Shown here: piece after piece, positions 8,878 through 17,846 of the stretch
How the letters are laid out: each line of letters begins with the position of its first letter
Numbering within the stretch: position 1 is the stretch's first letter
Assembly (NCBI GenBank): GCA_965226865.1
Contig: CBDDEH010000004.1
Location: 1,054,001 to 1,118,000, forward strand
Origin: CBDDEH01 sp965226865
Lineage (GTDB): Bacteria; Chloroflexota; Dehalococcoidia; Lucifugimonadales; JAGWBF01
DNA length: 64,000 bases
Reading direction: 5' to 3'
Made by a program: the position numbers and the translations under genes
The notes under the pieces: generated by a model
What the model was told of the DNA's origin: nothing
What the model saw: the letters and a program-made list of their open reading frames with translations, nothing else
The model's database searches: none

Positions 8878-10065
8878 TTAGCGCGCCACTCCGGCGTCGA
8901 TGAGCCGGTCGATCTCCGCCGATGGTATACCCAGCAAATCTCCCAGCACCGCATAGTTGTCATCGCCGGGGGACGGAGCATGACGTCTGGCTCCAGGACG
9001 CTCGCCGTCCAGGACCCACGGCGCGGTCAACACAGTATACCGCTCCCCGGACGGCGCCGTCACATTATCCGTAATGTCCCGTTGCTTGAGGTGTGGGTCT
9101 TCGAACATGTCTTTAGCGCTATAAGACGGGACGGCAGCCACACCCTCCTTCTGGAGTTTCTCCATCAGCTCGAAGGGCCCGTGGTGTACGGTCCATTCGC
9201 TCAACAACTCGTCAAGCTCGGTCTGATGGCACGAGCGCCGATCGCCATCGGAGAACCTCTCATCTGAAGCCCAGTCCAGGTGCCCTGCAACCCTGCACAG
9301 CGACTCCCATTCACGGTCATTGGCGACGGCGATGCTGATCCAGGCGTCATTTCCCTTGCACCTGTAGACGTTGTGGGGCGCCATGACTCCGTCATGGTTA
9401 CCGGTGCGACGGTTGGGCTGGGGGCCGTTGAGCTGGGCGTCCAACATAACTTCACCCAACAAGGACGTTACGGCATCCCTGGAGGCAAGGTCGATGTACT
9501 GGCCTTCGCCCGTTAGCCGCTGGTGATATAGGCCCACCAGGGCAGCATATGCGGACATTTGGCCGACGGTATAGTCCACCACTATTCTGAAATCGGTGGG
9601 CACGCCGTCGATATAACCCGTAATGTAAGACAGGCCGGAGGTTGCCCCGAAGATGGGCGCGAAACCGGCTGTTCGCGACAAGGGCCCATCTCCACCGAAG
9701 GACGACGAGGACACCATCACTATGCTGGGATTGACCTTGATCAACTCCCCGTAATCCAAGCCAAATTTGTTCATGGTTCCAGGTCTGTAGTTCTCCATCA
9801 CAAGATCGCTGACTTTAATGACATCTTTGGCCAGCTCCGAGCCCTCGGAATTGGTGAGGTCCAGCGTCAGGCTCATCTTGTTGTAGTTGAGGAACCGGTT
9901 TAAATCGGCCGCCCTCTGGGGTGGGAATCCTCCGGTGGCCCGGGATGAGGTTATCTTGATAACCTCGGCACCCAGGGACGCCAGTAGGAGGGTGCCGTAT
10001 GGACCGGCCGCGGCCCAGGTGAAATCGACCACCCTGATGCCTGACAGAGGAAGCTCCCGTTCCAT
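8878..10065 (-). CDS. Family III CoA-transferase (CaiB/BaiF), copy B
   Basis: Moves CoA between an acyl-CoA and a free acid through an enzyme-bound anhydride. 395 residues from the ATG at 10065; an upstream in-frame extension would run back into the preceding gene, whose stop is only two bases away. Visible are the N-terminal GIRVVDFTWAAAGPYGTLLLASLGAEVIKI fold start (residues 9-38), the ENYRPGTMNKFGLDY segment, and an Asp at residue 164 (VVDYTVGQ) that aligns with the catalytic Asp of formyl-CoA transferase. Pairs with the adjacent paralogue, whose equivalent residue appears to be Glu. Confidence 0.87.
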   Translation of the reverse strand: MERELPLSGIRVVDFTWAAAGPYGTLLLASLGAEVIKITSSRATGGFPPQRAADLNRFLNYNKMSLTLDLTNSEGSELAKDVIKVSDLVMENYRPGTMNKFGLDYGELIKVNPSIVMVSSSSFGGDGPLSRTAGFAPIFGATSGLSYITGYIDGVPTDFRIVVDYTVGQMSAYAALVGLYHQRLTGEGQYIDLASRDAVTSLLGEVMLDAQLNGPQPNRRTGNHDGVMAPHNVYRCKGNDAWISIAVANDREWESLCRVAGHLDWASDERFSDGDRRSCHQTELDELLSEWTVHHGPFELMEKLQKEGVAAVPSYSAKDMFEDPHLKQRDITDNVTAPSGERYTVLTAPWVLDGERPGARRHAPSPGDDNYAVLGDLLGIPSAEIDRLIDAGVAR

Positions 10066-10067
10066 GG

Positions 10068-11309
10068 CTAGATTGTCCCTTGCTCTTGAAGCTGCGATAC
10101 CTGTTCCGGCGTGTAGCCCAGCCACTCTTCGCACACCTCGGCGGTATGTTGCCCCAGACTCGGAGCCGGTCCGCGGAAGGCCCAGGGGGTCCGGGAGAAG
10201 GCAGCTGCAGTCGAAGGAACCTTATAGGACCCGATAACGGGGTGCTCGGCCTCGGCAAAATACGCCCTGTGGCGTAGTTGCTCGTCATCGAGAAGCTCTT
10301 CAGGAGAGTACACGGGGCCGGCGGCGCAGCCATGCTGTTGTAGGTTTCGGCAAATCTCTTCTTTGGCCCTGTCGCTGGCCCATTCCTCTATCTCCCGGTC
10401 GATCTCATCACTGTGCTCCACCCGACCTTCCTGGGTAGCGTACTTTTCATCTTGAGTCCAAGCCGGTCTTCCCATGACCTCGACCAAACCTTCCCAGGGA
10501 CGCTGCGCGGGTATCAGTACCTCCCAGAAGCCGTCCTTGCATCTGTAGAGGCCGCCTATGTAGTGCGGGAAGCCCCGACCGACACGTTCGTACATGATCC
10601 CCCTGTTGGGGTAGAGGTTGACGTCGGCGCTGTTGAGGTTGATGAGGACCTCTTGCTTTGAAACGTCTATGTGATGGCCCTTGCCGCTGAAAAGGCGCCC
10701 CATGAGAGCCGCCATCGTGACCAACGAAGCGCTGGTGCCCACCTGGTACTCGCCCAGGTATCCACCGGCTTTGATGGGCTCCCGACCGGGAAACAAGATG
10801 TCGTGCAGTCTGCTGCCAGGAAGCAGATAACCGTCGCCGCCCGTGTGATAGGTATTCATGTAGTAGGCCTTGTAGTCCCTGTAAGGGCCCGTTCTTCCAA
10901 ATGGCGTAATCGATGTAACGACGACGCCGGGATTAGCCCGTTTTACGGTTGGATAGTCGACGCCAAGTCTCTCGACTTCGTTGAGGGGCAGGTCCTCGAT
11001 GACAACGTCAGATTTCCTGACCAGGTCGAGAAGAAGGTCTTTGGCGGCCGGATTGTTTATGTCCAGCTTTATGCTACGTTTGTTGGAGTTGAGGTAAATG
11101 AACAGGAGGCTGGAGTCCGTGCCGGGCCTGCCCTTATAAAAAGGGCTTCTGCCGCGTGACTCGTCCCCTGCCTCTCGGCACTCGATCTTTATTACGTCCG
11201 CGCCCATGTCGGCGAGAAGCTTGGCACAATAAGGCCCTGCCACAAAAGAGCAGAGCTCAAGGACGCGGACTCCGTCCAGGGCGGAACGTTTAGGGCTGCT
11301 GTTCTCCAC
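10068..11309 (-). CDS. Family III CoA-transferase (CaiB/BaiF), copy A, with Glu at the catalytic Asp position
   Basis: 413 residues, clearly CaiB/BaiF: GVRVLELCSFVAGPYCAKLLADMGADVIKIE at the N-terminus (from residue 13), LNSNKRSIKLD, and a C-terminal half ending in VCEEWLGYTPEQVSQL. By eye, E187 (YLGEYQVG) stands where the family has its catalytic Asp. The GTG start at 11309 lies inside the last 20 bases of the upstream membrane-protein gene, so translation is probably coupled. With copy B it may form a two-subunit transferase; the acid substrate cannot be read from sequence. Confidence 0.85.
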   Translation of the reverse strand: MENSSPKRSALDGVRVLELCSFVAGPYCAKLLADMGADVIKIECREAGDESRGRSPFYKGRPGTDSSLLFIYLNSNKRSIKLDINNPAAKDLLLDLVRKSDVVIEDLPLNEVERLGVDYPTVKRANPGVVVTSITPFGRTGPYRDYKAYYMNTYHTGGDGYLLPGSRLHDILFPGREPIKAGGYLGEYQVGTSASLVTMAALMGRLFSGKGHHIDVSKQEVLINLNSADVNLYPNRGIMYERVGRGFPHYIGGLYRCKDGFWEVLIPAQRPWEGLVEVMGRPAWTQDEKYATQEGRVEHSDEIDREIEEWASDRAKEEICRNLQQHGCAAGPVYSPEELLDDEQLRHRAYFAEAEHPVIGSYKVPSTAAAFSRTPWAFRGPAPSLGQHTAEVCEEWLGYTPEQVSQLQEQGTI

Positions 11310-14300
11310 GGACAGTTACTCCCTTGAGCGTCGGATTGCGGGCTGGCTCATTGTACCACTGGGCCTGGTATATCTTTACGCCGTAGTTCTCGTGGGCCAC
11401 CGTCGCGAGGCCATCTTCGACCATGGAGTCGAATTTGTTTAGCCCGCTCTCCGGATAATAAACCTGCTCCAACTGGCCGACGATGACGTACTCCACCTCG
11501 AACTGTCTGAGCAGGTCCAGCGCCCGTTCCATGTCCTCGGTCGTATACAGCTCGTTCACAACCGATTGACGGCCCTGAACAACATAGCCGAACTTCATAC
11601 GCTGCTGTATCTGATGCCATGGCCAGCCCAAGACGGTCGGCAGACCCGTATAATCGGCGATGCGGGAGCCCCAACGGTACTGGCTATTGTGAGCCTCGAG
11701 TATCACGGGAGACCCTCGAACATTATCTTGAAGCCACCGTATGGCTTCGTAGTCCCAGTAAAGCTGTATTGGCTGGCCTTCCTCCCAATGTACCGCCGTC
11801 TTCATAAAATCGGCTCCATCCAGTGTTACCCTTTCGGTCTCGAACCTGTTGGCTAGCCTCGCGCGGGTTCCCAACAGGGTGTATATGAAGCTGGAGGCCA
11901 CGAGCATGGCAAGCAACGCCAGCCACACGCCTCTGAAGACACCAATCTTTCTCCAGTTGAAGAACCCCCTGGAGCCCAAATACCAGAGGACATAAGCGGA
12001 GGCCATCGCCATGAACACCCAGACCTCGAGGTAGTACTTGAACAGGGTATTCATACGACCTATGTCGTCCTTGGCCCTGACGAACTCCACGCCAATGACT
12101 ATGAGCAGGGCCAAAGCGAATAGAATCAGTGGGAAAAGCCGGTAGGCCGCTCTTTCACCCCCCTCGGACAGGACCTCCTTTATGGCCCAAAGCACCGGAA
12201 GCAGCAATAGGGTCATCAACGCCGCGGTCCAATATCCGGTGATAGCCATATACAAGGCCGGCAATAAGGCGGCGACGATTATTATTGGGGCCCATGACAC
12301 CCCAGACAGACTCTTCAAGGTCGATCTGGGAGCGGTCCACAAAGCCGACAACCAGGGGGCGATGGAGCGGATGAACTCCAGCAACTGTTTCCTGAACAGG
12401 TACAGGAAGAAGGTCACGGCTATGAAGAGGAAAAGACCGTGGATGCCAATGAAGTTGTGAACAGGGGTCTGCCACTTGGCGACCTCGATCCCGGTGGGGA
12501 AGGGCTTATAGTTCTGGTGGAAGGGCAGGAAGGCAAGCACGCTCAGGAGGGGTATTCCAACGGCCAGCAGGATAAGAAGGCCGCGCTTTTCCGACAGCTT
12601 TCCGGGCCTGAGGAACACCCCGGCTACGATCAGGACTACCGTCAGTAGTATGTAGGTAGGGTAGTCCCAGCTATTGATGGCCCACAGGGCTCCAACGGCA
12701 ACGGCCAGCGCAGCAGCAGCAGCAGCCAGCCAGTGCCTGCTGGCCGAACGCAGCCCGACTAGCAGGCTGAAGCCAAGACCGGCCGCCAGGAGGGTGAAGG
12801 GGATGATTATCACGTGGGCGTGTAGATCAGCAAAAAGGAAGCTGAAGAATGGGAACTCGGTTATATGGAAGCCGACCTCCGGAAAGTTTCTATCTCCGAG
12901 CCAGAAGGTCAGTAATGAGGGATTTATGTCTTCGGTCTGAGGGATCATCCGGCTGCTGCGCCAGTAATCGAAAGCCGGGAAGGGTTGATTATCGACTACG
13001 CTGTCCCACGAGCCCTGGGCAAGCTGGACGATGCCGTCCAGGTTGCCCATTACGGCCACGAAGGTGCCGGCGATGAGCCCCGCCGCCACCGGACCCCAGG
13101 CGACGCCATGTATCCACCACCTCCATCTCCATCTAGGGGGTGACGTGATATAGGACTGCTTGAACGCCTCTTCATCGGGCAGGGACGGTGAGCCTCCGGC
13201 CGGGCTCAGGGGACGCAAACCCGCCGTGACGTTGTAGACCAACGAAAAGGCGGCCGTGACCGTAAGGGCGAACAGCAAGGGCACAGCCAGGTTGTACGCC
13301 ACCGAAGGAACTATGCCAGTCCCCTTGATCAAAGTCGCGACGATGAACTGCCCCCAGTAGTAATAGTTGAGGTATCCGCCAGCGAACCATGGGTCGAAGG
13401 GCGGCATGTAAGTGGAGCGTAGGACGGCGTTGAGATAGGCGAAGTCCATGGGCTTTTCGCCGCCCCTGAACGGGTGCCAGAGATCGGGGTTGGCGGCCCG
13501 TATGGCCACGAAGGCCAGGAAGGCCACGATGAAGAGAACTTCCCCGATGGCAAGGAGGCGCCAATGGCTACTCAGGAATTCCTTGATCTCCCGCCACTTC
13601 GTCACCAGCACCAGTGAAGAGAGGGCAGCGATGGTCAGGATCCCCACCAGCACCGAAGTCCTGGAAAAGCTCATCCATTGGAGACTCGCCAGGAGCCAAA
13701 CCACATAGCTCACACCCAATATGCCCAGCAATCGAGCCAGGATAATGCCCCTGTCCGGTAGGGGTCTGAACAGGAAGAGAGCTAGCGGAAGGGCAGCGAG
13801 ATAGATTATCTCGACCATAAGTAGCCATGCCAGCACGGGAACGTCGTTGGTCCAGCTACCTCGTTTGATGATTTCGGACCAGGTGCCCCCTTCGCGCTGG
13901 GCGGCCTTCTGCTCATCGGATAGCATGAGGCCTATTGGGGCCTCCGGGGTTGGAGACGCGTTGGAGGTCAGGCGATCCAAGATCTCCGTCCTGGAAAGGC
14001 TTTCGGAGTTCTTGAACAGGAGCACCTTGGGGTGGTCATAGTCTATTGCGTTTTCATCCGCGTATCCCAGGTTTAGAGATATCGGTGCCGGCTTGGAAGA
14101 TTGCAGAGCTTCCGGTTCGGCAAGACCCGCTCTGGAGAAAGTGTCGTCCACGAAAGCGACTCCAAGCAGCTCGGGGTAGGAGGTGAAGGCCCTGTCGAAC
14201 TCGTAGCCGAGCTCGCCCGAGAATAGCAGTTGGTAGTATTGGGAGCTCATTGGGTAACGCTCCGGCACCCTCGTCACGCTGCCGTAGGTACGGTTGCTGT

Positions 14301-15858
14301 AGAAGATCAGATAGTCTCCATCGGCAAGATGGCGAGCGACCCGCTCCATCTTGAACTGGGTATCGCGATCAAATATGGGGATCTGTTGCACGTCATAGCT
14401 GTAGATTTCGGGTATGCCCTCGTCCCAATGGTTGTCGGTGATAATTACCGAGCGTTTGGGGACGTTTTCGTTGATCCAATCGGACGCCTGAATGGCTGGA
14501 TGGGACCTGGCATACACTGTCTCGAAGGCGAGGGCGTAGAACGCCGTCGCTGCCACCACGATGGCAATCACGGCCACCGCGGCATGGGGCGCGTATCTTG
14601 TCAACGCGTGCCCCGAAAAATTGACGGTCCTGGCCCTGTCCAGCATCGAAAAGAGCATCCAGGAACCCATCAGTATCAAGAAGGGGATGATGGGGAAGAT
14701 GTATCGCATGAATTTGACTTCGAAGAAGCCAAGCAACAAGAAGTTGGGCACCACCCACGCGAGAAGCAGCAACTCCGCTCTGTGGAACGGCCACTTCCTG
14801 AAGACCATGAACGCGGTAAACAGCAGGCCTCCCCAGGCGGCGATGCCCAATGGCAACCCCAGGCCCCAGAGGGAGGTCTGCTGAAGCTCGTAGATGAACG
14901 GGTCTGAGCCTATGTACTGGACCGTGAAGGGTACGTTTCCCGCCGTCCTGGCGACGTTCTCAGCCTGGAAGGTGATCTGGTCAACGAACTCTCCGAACTG
15001 GAGAAAGGCATAGGGCATCGTGATGAAGAACACTCCGATTGCTATAGACCCCGCCAGCAGGGCGTGTCCTCCGATCCTGGCGGCGTGGGGCGGCGAAGGA
15101 ACCCTCCACTTCCCCTCTGAGTCGGTGAACAGGCGAAAGCCGAAGGCCAACGCCAGCGGCAGCAACAACGGGAGGACGCTCACCTTGGGAGCCAGGGCCA
15201 GCCCCACGAAGAGTCCAATCAGCGCCGTGTCCCGCAGCCTCCGACGGTCCATCACGTTGAGCATGAACCAGAAGGCGACCATCAGGAGGAACACTTGAAG
15301 CGGCTCGGGCCGGTAGAAGTGGCTGATCTGGATGTGGACCACCGCCAGGGCGACCAGTGACGACGCCAAGAGTCCGACCCGTCTGTCCCAGAGTCGCTTG
15401 CCGAGTGAATAGACCATGAACACGGTACCGACGTCGGCGACCGCCATGATGCTACGGCCCACGTAGGCCATGTTGAGAAGAGTGCCCATGTCGAAGAACG
15501 GCTCGAATATGAACCGCGCTATCACGAGCAGGTAGATAAGGATGCTTCCCAAGGGGAACCAATGGGGGTTCAGGGGGCTCTTGTCGGCATCGAAGAAGGT
15601 CTTGAGACCGGGAAAGCCGGTCTCCATCTCCGGATTGCTCCTGATACAGTCGCCGTTCTCGAAGCCAGGAGCCTCGGTGAGCACGTCGTACATGCAGTCG
15701 GCGCGAAGATAGAAGGAGCGTTCGTCGGGATGAAAAAAGTGACCCTGGTCCCAATCGATCCCATACAGGCGCAGCCCGAGGGCTACGATAAGGATCGAAG
15801 GTAGCAGCAGGCGAGGGGCTAAGACCCTAAAGGCCGCAACCAAACTAGGCCAGTCCAT
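11290..15858 (-). CDS. Giant membrane protein: PMT-type glycosyltransferase fused to DUF2298 (Chlor_Arch_YYY)
   Basis: 1522 residues in one intact frame with some 25 or more hydrophobic helices. The first third is a GT39/ArnT-like mannosyltransferase unit: RLYGIDWDQGHFFHPDERS near residue 28 has the catalytic-loop Asp/Glu pattern, followed by repeated helices and an external loop domain (about 440-640). From about residue 670 to the end it matches the DUF2298 / YYY membrane family (YLNYYYWGQF, INSWDYPTY, WALLAML segment). It probably transfers sugar from a polyprenyl phosphate donor outside the membrane; the acceptor is unknown. First gene of the - strand run leading into the CoA-transferases, overlapping the next start by 20 bases. 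Confidence 0.82.
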   Translation of the reverse strand: MDWPSLVAAFRVLAPRLLLPSILIVALGLRLYGIDWDQGHFFHPDERSFYLRADCMYDVLTEAPGFENGDCIRSNPEMETGFPGLKTFFDADKSPLNPHWFPLGSILIYLLVIARFIFEPFFDMGTLLNMAYVGRSIMAVADVGTVFMVYSLGKRLWDRRVGLLASSLVALAVVHIQISHFYRPEPLQVFLLMVAFWFMLNVMDRRRLRDTALIGLFVGLALAPKVSVLPLLLPLALAFGFRLFTDSEGKWRVPSPPHAARIGGHALLAGSIAIGVFFITMPYAFLQFGEFVDQITFQAENVARTAGNVPFTVQYIGSDPFIYELQQTSLWGLGLPLGIAAWGGLLFTAFMVFRKWPFHRAELLLLAWVVPNFLLLGFFEVKFMRYIFPIIPFLILMGSWMLFSMLDRARTVNFSGHALTRYAPHAAVAVIAIVVAATAFYALAFETVYARSHPAIQASDWINENVPKRSVIITDNHWDEGIPEIYSYDVQQIPIFDRDTQFKMERVARHLADGDYLIFYSNRTYGSVTRVPERYPMSSQYYQLLFSGELGYEFDRAFTSYPELLGVAFVDDTFSRAGLAEPEALQSSKPAPISLNLGYADENAIDYDHPKVLLFKNSESLSRTEILDRLTSNASPTPEAPIGLMLSDEQKAAQREGGTWSEIIKRGSWTNDVPVLAWLLMVEIIYLAALPLALFLFRPLPDRGIILARLLGILGVSYVVWLLASLQWMSFSRTSVLVGILTIAALSSLVLVTKWREIKEFLSSHWRLLAIGEVLFIVAFLAFVAIRAANPDLWHPFRGGEKPMDFAYLNAVLRSTYMPPFDPWFAGGYLNYYYWGQFIVATLIKGTGIVPSVAYNLAVPLLFALTVTAAFSLVYNVTAGLRPLSPAGGSPSLPDEEAFKQSYITSPPRWRWRWWIHGVAWGPVAAGLIAGTFVAVMGNLDGIVQLAQGSWDSVVDNQPFPAFDYWRSSRMIPQTEDINPSLLTFWLGDRNFPEVGFHITEFPFFSFLFADLHAHVIIIPFTLLAAGLGFSLLVGLRSASRHWLAAAAAALAVAVGALWAINSWDYPTYILLTVVLIVAGVFLRPGKLSEKRGLLILLAVGIPLLSVLAFLPFHQNYKPFPTGIEVAKWQTPVHNFIGIHGLFLFIAVTFFLYLFRKQLLEFIRSIAPWLSALWTAPRSTLKSLSGVSWAPIIIVAALLPALYMAITGYWTAALMTLLLLPVLWAIKEVLSEGGERAAYRLFPLILFALALLIVIGVEFVRAKDDIGRMNTLFKYYLEVWVFMAMASAYVLWYLGSRGFFNWRKIGVFRGVWLALLAMLVASSFIYTLLGTRARLANRFETERVTLDGADFMKTAVHWEEGQPIQLYWDYEAIRWLQDNVRGSPVILEAHNSQYRWGSRIADYTGLPTVLGWPWHQIQQRMKFGYVVQGRQSVVNELYTTEDMERALDLLRQFEVEYVIVGQLEQVYYPESGLNKFDSMVEDGLATVAHENYGVKIYQAQWYNEPARNPTLKGVTVRGEQQP

Positions 15859-16047
15859 TCATACCTCAGCTGGATACATGACAAATCGGCGTTGAGATTT
15901 TACCGCACAACGCCTGTCTATCTATACGGCAGAAGGATAGCTTACTAGATTCACCCCTGAGGCTTCAAACTAGACCTTGGTCAATCCACGAGCATTCTCA
16001 GGGTTCAGACCATTCCTGAGAAACAAAGGTTTGTTGTGAGGAAACAC
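15859..16047. other. Intergenic region upstream of the DUF2298 gene
   Basis: 189 bases with no supported gene. It should hold the promoter for the leftward DUF2298/CoA-transferase operon, but no convincing -35/-10 pair stands out; TATAGA near 15922 read leftward is only a candidate. A small inverted repeat (TCTCAGG ... CCTGAGA, 15997-16022) lies just before the repeat element. Confidence 0.4.
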
Positions 16048-16233
16048 TTTTTCGACCATCCCTCGCCAGACGGGCGAACGCCCCTTCGGCCGCACGAAGT
16101 GCGGCGACCGACCTGAGCCTACATGGGGGGTGCAGGGGGCTCAGCCCCCTGCCGGGGGTGTGGGGGACACCCCCACAGTGCTTTTATCCCCCCTTCCTGG
16201 CCAGGAAGGGGGGTCAGGGGGATGGTCGAAAAA
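16048..16233. mobile_element. MITE-like element 1 (186 bp, 15 bp terminal inverted repeats)
   Basis: Bounded by perfect 15-base inverted repeats, TTTTTCGACCATCCC at 16048-16062 and its reverse complement at 16219-16233. The interior holds nested G/C palindromes, including CAGGGGGCTCAGCCCCCTG (16133-16151), a GGGGGTGTGGGGGACACCCCC stretch, and CCTTCCTGGCCAGGAAGG. No coding capacity is seen. Copies or parts recur at 21963-22200, about 22780-22880, 25903-25945 and 35811-35856. It has the build of a non-autonomous miniature element. Confidence 0.75.
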
Positions 16234-16289
16234 CCCTTTGGGGCCGGGGCGGCTAAGCTACGAAAGGCCCCCTTCCAACGGGGAAATGA

Positions 16290-16322
16290 GGAGAGGGGCC
16301 TGGATCATCCAGGCCCCTCTCC
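16290..16322 (-). terminator. Strong hairpin after the surface-protein gene
   Basis: Two perfect 16-base arms (16290-16305 and 16307-16322) centred on GGATCATCC, 23 bases past the stop at 16345 read leftward. Following bases on the minus strand are ATTT rather than a long U run, so termination efficiency is uncertain, but position and stability fit a terminator of the leftward gene. Confidence 0.65.
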
Positions 16323-16344
16323 GATCGCATCTGCGCAGCGTGGG

Positions 16345-17184
16345 CTACTGGGAGCCGAGGTTGGCCAGGGAGCTCTTGCTCACTGTGATGGAGCCCAAAT
16401 GTCCGTGGGAGTCCTCGACGTTGAACTGGAAGACGTTGGAATCCCTGCGAGAGTCGGACCGTGGGAAGGGCCTTAGGTCCATCGCTATGTCCAGGACTCC
16501 TGTCCCCGTCCCCAGCTGGGTGGGTGTCAGGGCCGACGTTATGTCGCCGACATTTGCGGTGCTCTTACCCCTGACCTCAAAGCCAATTGCGGAATCGAGA
16601 GTTATGTCCACCGGCTCACCTCCCTCGGTGGCCACGATGAGGTACCGCTTCTTGTCTTTTATCTCGATCACGTTGAGGGTGATGCGGTGCTCGGCGCGGG
16701 TGGAGACCGCCACGTCCAGCCTGGCGTCCAGCTTGGCCTCGATGGCTTCCACACCGGCCACGGCGTCGTCGGTAACCTGTTTGATGGCGGTCAGCCCGGT
16801 GCCGGGATCAGAGAGCCGTGCCTGAACGTCGGTGACTCTGGTGTTGGTGTCAACCGTGATTGGCTCTATTGACGTAAGGCTGAGCTCGATCAGCTCTATC
16901 TCAATCTTGACGTCGGCAAGGTCTGCCTCAACGTCTTTGGCCCTGGTGTTGGTGTCAACCGTGATGGGCCCTATGGAGCTAAGGCTGAGGGCCACCAGCT
17001 CTATGTCAATCACTGCCTGGTCGGCCGCAGCCTTAGCGTCATCCGCTGCCTGTTTAGCAGCATCCGCGGCGGTTTTAGCGTCATTCGCGGCGTCGACCGC
17101 ATCGCTTACGACAGCGTCTAGCCTTGCGTCAAGCTTGATTCCCTCGTAAAAACCCGTTTTGAGGAAGTTCCAGCGATTTAGCAC
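16345..17184 (-). pseudogene. Surface protein piece 6 or separate coiled-coil protein with globular C-terminus
   Basis: 279 residues: coiled coil with Ala-rich heptads (DAANDAKTAADAAKQAADDAKAAADQAV, about residues 30-58), two ITVDTNTR repeats identical in type to the stalk of piece 4, then about 120 residues of non-repetitive sequence (LDSAIGFEVRGKSTANVGDI ... VFQFNVEDSHGHLGSITVSKSSL) that looks like a small beta-rich domain. Its N-terminal residues come from the inverted-repeat element, so the ATG at 17184 may be accidental. Confidence 0.6.
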
Positions 17185-17304
17185 ATCTGCGCGCTACCGT
17201 ATGTTGGGGTAGTGTACGGAACAGAGACTGTATATTGTACCCAGGTGTGGGTACGTTTGTTCTAATTCGACCTACACAGACTTTTTACGAGAGAATCAAG
17301 CTTG
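17130..17304. mobile_element. 175 bp inverted-repeat element inside the surface protein stalk
   Basis: Two 23-base arms, 17130-17152 and 17282-17304, are inverted repeats with one mismatch (arm core GATTCCCTCGTAAAAA). They enclose about 130 bases without coding potential and separate pieces 5 and 6. The arms resemble the ends of the insertion sequence at 47614-49634 (about 3-4 mismatches in 23), so this may be a miniature derivative of that IS. No clear target duplication was found, partly because the flanks encode the same KLD repeat. Confidence 0.5.
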
Positions 17305-17846
17305 GCCTCTATGGCACCCACGGCAGTGTTGATGGCGTCGGCTGTCCCAGCTATATCGTCGATGGTTGCCTGGGCCGTAGCCGACGCACTGATTGAGCCG
17401 TCTAGCTTCGCTTCTATGACGTCCAGCTTGCTCTCGACAGCAGCCACGCCGACGTTGATAGCATCGGCTGTACCCGCCAGAGTATCCACGCTTGCCTGGG
17501 AGGCCCTTGAGGACACTGTTTCATCGAGCCGGGCGTCCAGCTTGGCTTCCACTGCCGCGACGGAGGCGTTGAGGGAGTCGATTTCCTCACCCACCGCTTC
17601 GATGGTCGTCTGGAAGAATTGGACGGTGCCACCCAAGCCATTCTCGAGATCCGCCAGGTCAGTGATGATGCCGTCCAGCTTGGCCTCTGCAATGTCCAGC
17701 TTGGTTTCGACTGCGGCCACGTCGCCGTCCAGATCGTCGGTCGCAGCCTTGATCGCCGCTAGCCCGGTGTTGGAGTCGGCAAGCTGGGCCTGAACGTCGG
17801 TGACTATCGTGTTGGTATCGATGGACCTCAGCTGCAGCGCGACCAT
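17262..17846 (-). pseudogene. Surface protein piece 5: coiled-coil stalk
   Basis: 194 residues of coiled-coil repeats (AVEAKLDARLDE, AVESKLDVIEAKLDG, DDIAGTADAINTAVGAIEAKLD) continuing the stalk. It is in the same frame as piece 4, but 17846-17892 contains an 11-base insertion and a 1-base deletion relative to the repeat unit. It ends SLVKSLCRSN at the edge of the inverted-repeat insertion at 17130-17304, so the last residues are probably not native. Confidence 0.65.

Noticed and set aside
13172..13564. Minus-strand frame beside DUF2298
   Set aside because: Alternative frame inside an intact 1522-codon gene.
15859..16047. Possible tRNA or small RNA gene
   Set aside because: No cloverleaf or CCA-type end could be built.
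16123..16825. Plus-strand ORFs across MITE-like element 1
   Set aside because: They run through palindromic repeats and the antisense of the surface protein; no coding signature.
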